Notes under the pieces: model-generated
The model's database searches: none
What the model was told of the DNA's origin: nothing
What the model saw: only the letters and a program-made list of their open reading frames with translations
Program-made: the position numbers and the translations under genes
In this document: positions 16,347 to 17,721 of the stretch, one piece after another
Layout of the letters: every line of letters begins with the position of its first letter
Position numbering within the stretch: position 1 is the stretch's first letter
Assembly: GCA_002730985.1 (NCBI GenBank)
Contig: PCBP01000035.1
Span: forward strand, 1-17,721
Direction: 5' to 3'
From: Flavobacteriales bacterium
Lineage (GTDB): Bacteria; Bacteroidota; Bacteroidia; Flavobacteriales; BACL11
Length of the DNA: 17,721 nt

Positions 16347-16370
16347 AAGGAGATTTTTCCTTGATTTTTT
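16347..16370 (+). terminator. Possible weak intrinsic terminator after the ABC exporter gene
   Basis: AAGGA (16347-16351) and TCCTT (16358-16362) can pair across a six-base loop and are followed by GATTTTTT. The stem is only 5 bp, so efficiency is doubtful. It lies 20 bases after the stop codon and just before the next promoter element. Confidence 0.35.
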
Positions 16371-16372
16371 GT

Positions 16373-16380
16373 TATTTTTG
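16373..16380 (+). promoter_or_regulatory. Possible -7 promoter element of the choice-of-anchor L gene
   Basis: TATTTTTG fits TAnnTTTG and ends only 4 bases before the ATG at 16385. A transcription start at the usual distance would fall at or inside ATGATG, so the mRNA would be leaderless or nearly so. No well-spaced -33 element is seen. Confidence 0.45.
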
Positions 16381-16384
16381 TAGC

Positions 16385-17721
16385 ATGATGAAAAGAATAG
16401 CCTTTTTATTATTAGTATTATTTACTATCAAAGCCCAATCACAGATTGTAATAGATAATCTAGCACCATATAATTCAGCTACATACCTTGTTGACAATGT
16501 ATTGTTAGGGGGTGGAGTTGTAGCAAGTAATCATACATATCAAGGAGAGGCATCTCAAATTGGTTGGTTTGATGCTGTTAATACTAATCTTGGTATTGAT
16601 AATGGAATTGTTATGTGTACAGGAGATATCTATGCTCTTGATCCAATTAATGGGGGGAGTTTTCCATTCCTTCCAAATATAGTGACAGACCCAGATCTAC
16701 TTGCTGTTGCTAATTCAGTTCCAGGCATGATTGGGCAATCTTTTTCAGTAAGTTCAATTAATGATGTAGCTATTTTAGAATTTGATTTTATTCCAACATC
16801 AGATTCAATGGAATTTCGTTATTCATTTGGTTCACAGGAATATTTTGGCTTCGAAAATTCGTCATATAATGATGTTTTTGGCTTCTTTTTATCAGGACCT
16901 GGTATTGTGGGGCCATGGGCTAATAGCGCCATTAATTTAGCTGTTGTTCCAAATTCTACCCCTCCTCTACCTATCACAATTTCATCTATTAATAGTGTTA
17001 CGCCAATTAATCAGCAGTATTTTGTAGATAATCAAAATGGTCTAAATATAATAGCTGATGCAGATGGTTTTACGACAGTACTAACCGCTCAAGCTCTAGT
17101 GCAATGTGGAGAGACGTATCATATTAAATTAGCGATTGCAGATGGTTCAGATCAAGGCCTTAGTTCATATGTTTGGCTAGAAGCAGGTAGTTTTTATTCT
17201 CCACCTTTATCAGTAGCGAATGATTTAAGTATTGATTCAACTATAATGCAGATTCCTTGCAATTCAACAATTGAATTAATTGCAGATGGAGGTCCTGGCG
17301 CTACTTATGAGTGGTTTGATGTAGTAACATCACTTGCTTTTAGTACTGACTCATTTGTAATTGTGGGTGAAGGGCAGTATGTTGTTTCAGCTGATATCTC
17401 TGGTTGCGCAAAGTTTTCAGATACTTTAACAGTTATTGCTGATCCTGCCCCTACGGTTAATTTAGATGCTAATAATTCTATCACGATTGCTTGTAACTCT
17501 GATATCCTAATAGCCCCTGTAGTTATTGGAGGCACACCTCCTTATTCGTATTTATGGCATTCTGGAGATACTGATAGTATGCTAGTATTAGCAGAGGGAG
17601 TGCATCATGTTATGGTAACTGACATTCTTGGCTGTTCAGGAGCTGATACTCTAGAAATTATTTATGACGCCCCTCCTTCTGTTGATTTAGGTGTAGATTA
17701 TAATATCCCCTGTAATACAAG
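16385..17721 (+). CDS. Choice-of-anchor L domain surface protein (3' end beyond window)
   Basis: The frame is open for 445 codons from ATG 16385 to the right edge with no stop. An alternative start is the adjacent ATG at 16388 (MKRIAFLLLVLFTIKAQSQ). Residues 1-20 are a signal peptide. Residues about 40-275 match the choice-of-anchor L domain: GIDNGIVMCTG, a DPDLLA segment, VAILEFDFIP, RYSFGSQEY (145-153), YNDVFGFFLSG (161-171), DGFTTVL (227-233) and YHIKLAIADG (245-254). From residue 290 on come Ig/SprB-like units, each opening with a cysteine-asparagine pair (C292, C370, C443), so about 75 residues per unit. The domain name reflects that such proteins carry various C-terminal anchors; here a T9SS sorting domain is expected but lies outside the window. 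It is a secreted, probably surface-exposed protein of unknown ligand. Confidence 0.88.
   Translation, partial: MMKRIAFLLLVLFTIKAQSQIVIDNLAPYNSATYLVDNVLLGGGVVASNHTYQGEASQIGWFDAVNTNLGIDNGIVMCTGDIYALDPINGGSFPFLPNIVTDPDLLAVANSVPGMIGQSFSVSSINDVAILEFDFIPTSDSMEFRYSFGSQEYFGFENSSYNDVFGFFLSGPGIVGPWANSAINLAVVPNSTPPLPITISSINSVTPINQQYFVDNQNGLNIIADADGFTTVLTAQALVQCGETYHIKLAIADGSDQGLSSYVWLEAGSFYSPPLSVANDLSIDSTIMQIPCNSTIELIADGGPGATYEWFDVVTSLAFSTDSFVIVGEGQYVVSADISGCAKFSDTLTVIADPAPTVNLDANNSITIACNSDILIAPVVIGGTPPYSYLWHSGDTDSMLVLAEGVHHVMVTDILGCSGADTLEIIYDAPPSVDLGVDYNIPCNT

Overview
The window reads as a piece of chromosome from a low-GC member of the Bacteroidota, most likely a flavobacterium-like lineage. The evidence is the complete Bat (Bacteroides aerotolerance) gene cluster, surface proteins built from SprB-type repeats with a gliding-motility/type IX secretion (T9SS) C-terminal sorting domain, a choice-of-anchor L protein, promoter elements of the Bacteroidota TAnnTTTG type, and start sites without a purine-rich Shine-Dalgarno sequence. 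I see no RNA genes, insertion sequences, prophage or CRISPR array.

Layout. Positions 1-5643 (minus strand) hold two large secreted surface proteins, 17 bases apart. The first in transcription order is complete (1304 residues) and ends in a CHU_C/T9SS type B sorting domain. The second (570 residues visible) runs off the left edge. Positions 5770-13688 (minus strand) hold an eight-gene operon in the order moxR, DUF58 gene, BatD-like gene, batA, batB, batC, batD, batE, in which every junction overlaps, abuts or is separated by 2 bases. A short divergent promoter region (13689-13807) separates it from a plus-strand pair, truA and an MsbA-like ABC exporter, which abut. From 16385 to the right edge (plus strand) lies the N-terminal part of a choice-of-anchor L surface protein.

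How it works together. The MoxR AAA+ ATPase and the DUF58 protein are expected to act in the cytoplasm with the membrane-anchored VWA proteins BatA and BatB, the TPR proteins BatC and BatE, and two BatD-type membrane proteins that display domains to the periplasm. This is a MoxR/VWA chaperone-like envelope system. A role in oxidative or envelope stress is the family's historical label, but the molecular function is not settled. The flanking adhesin-like proteins are T9SS cargo, and any functional tie to Bat is only by proximity.

The most interesting observations are: a GEVED domain inserted inside a SprB repeat of the 1304-residue protein; an exact 42-bp tandem duplication within a five-unit 21-bp coding repeat in batC; clear C-terminal homology between the small gene upstream of batA and batD, which makes the operon look like three paralogous pairs; and a TTG start for batD. 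I found no convincing wholly new system; the Bat cluster is a known family.
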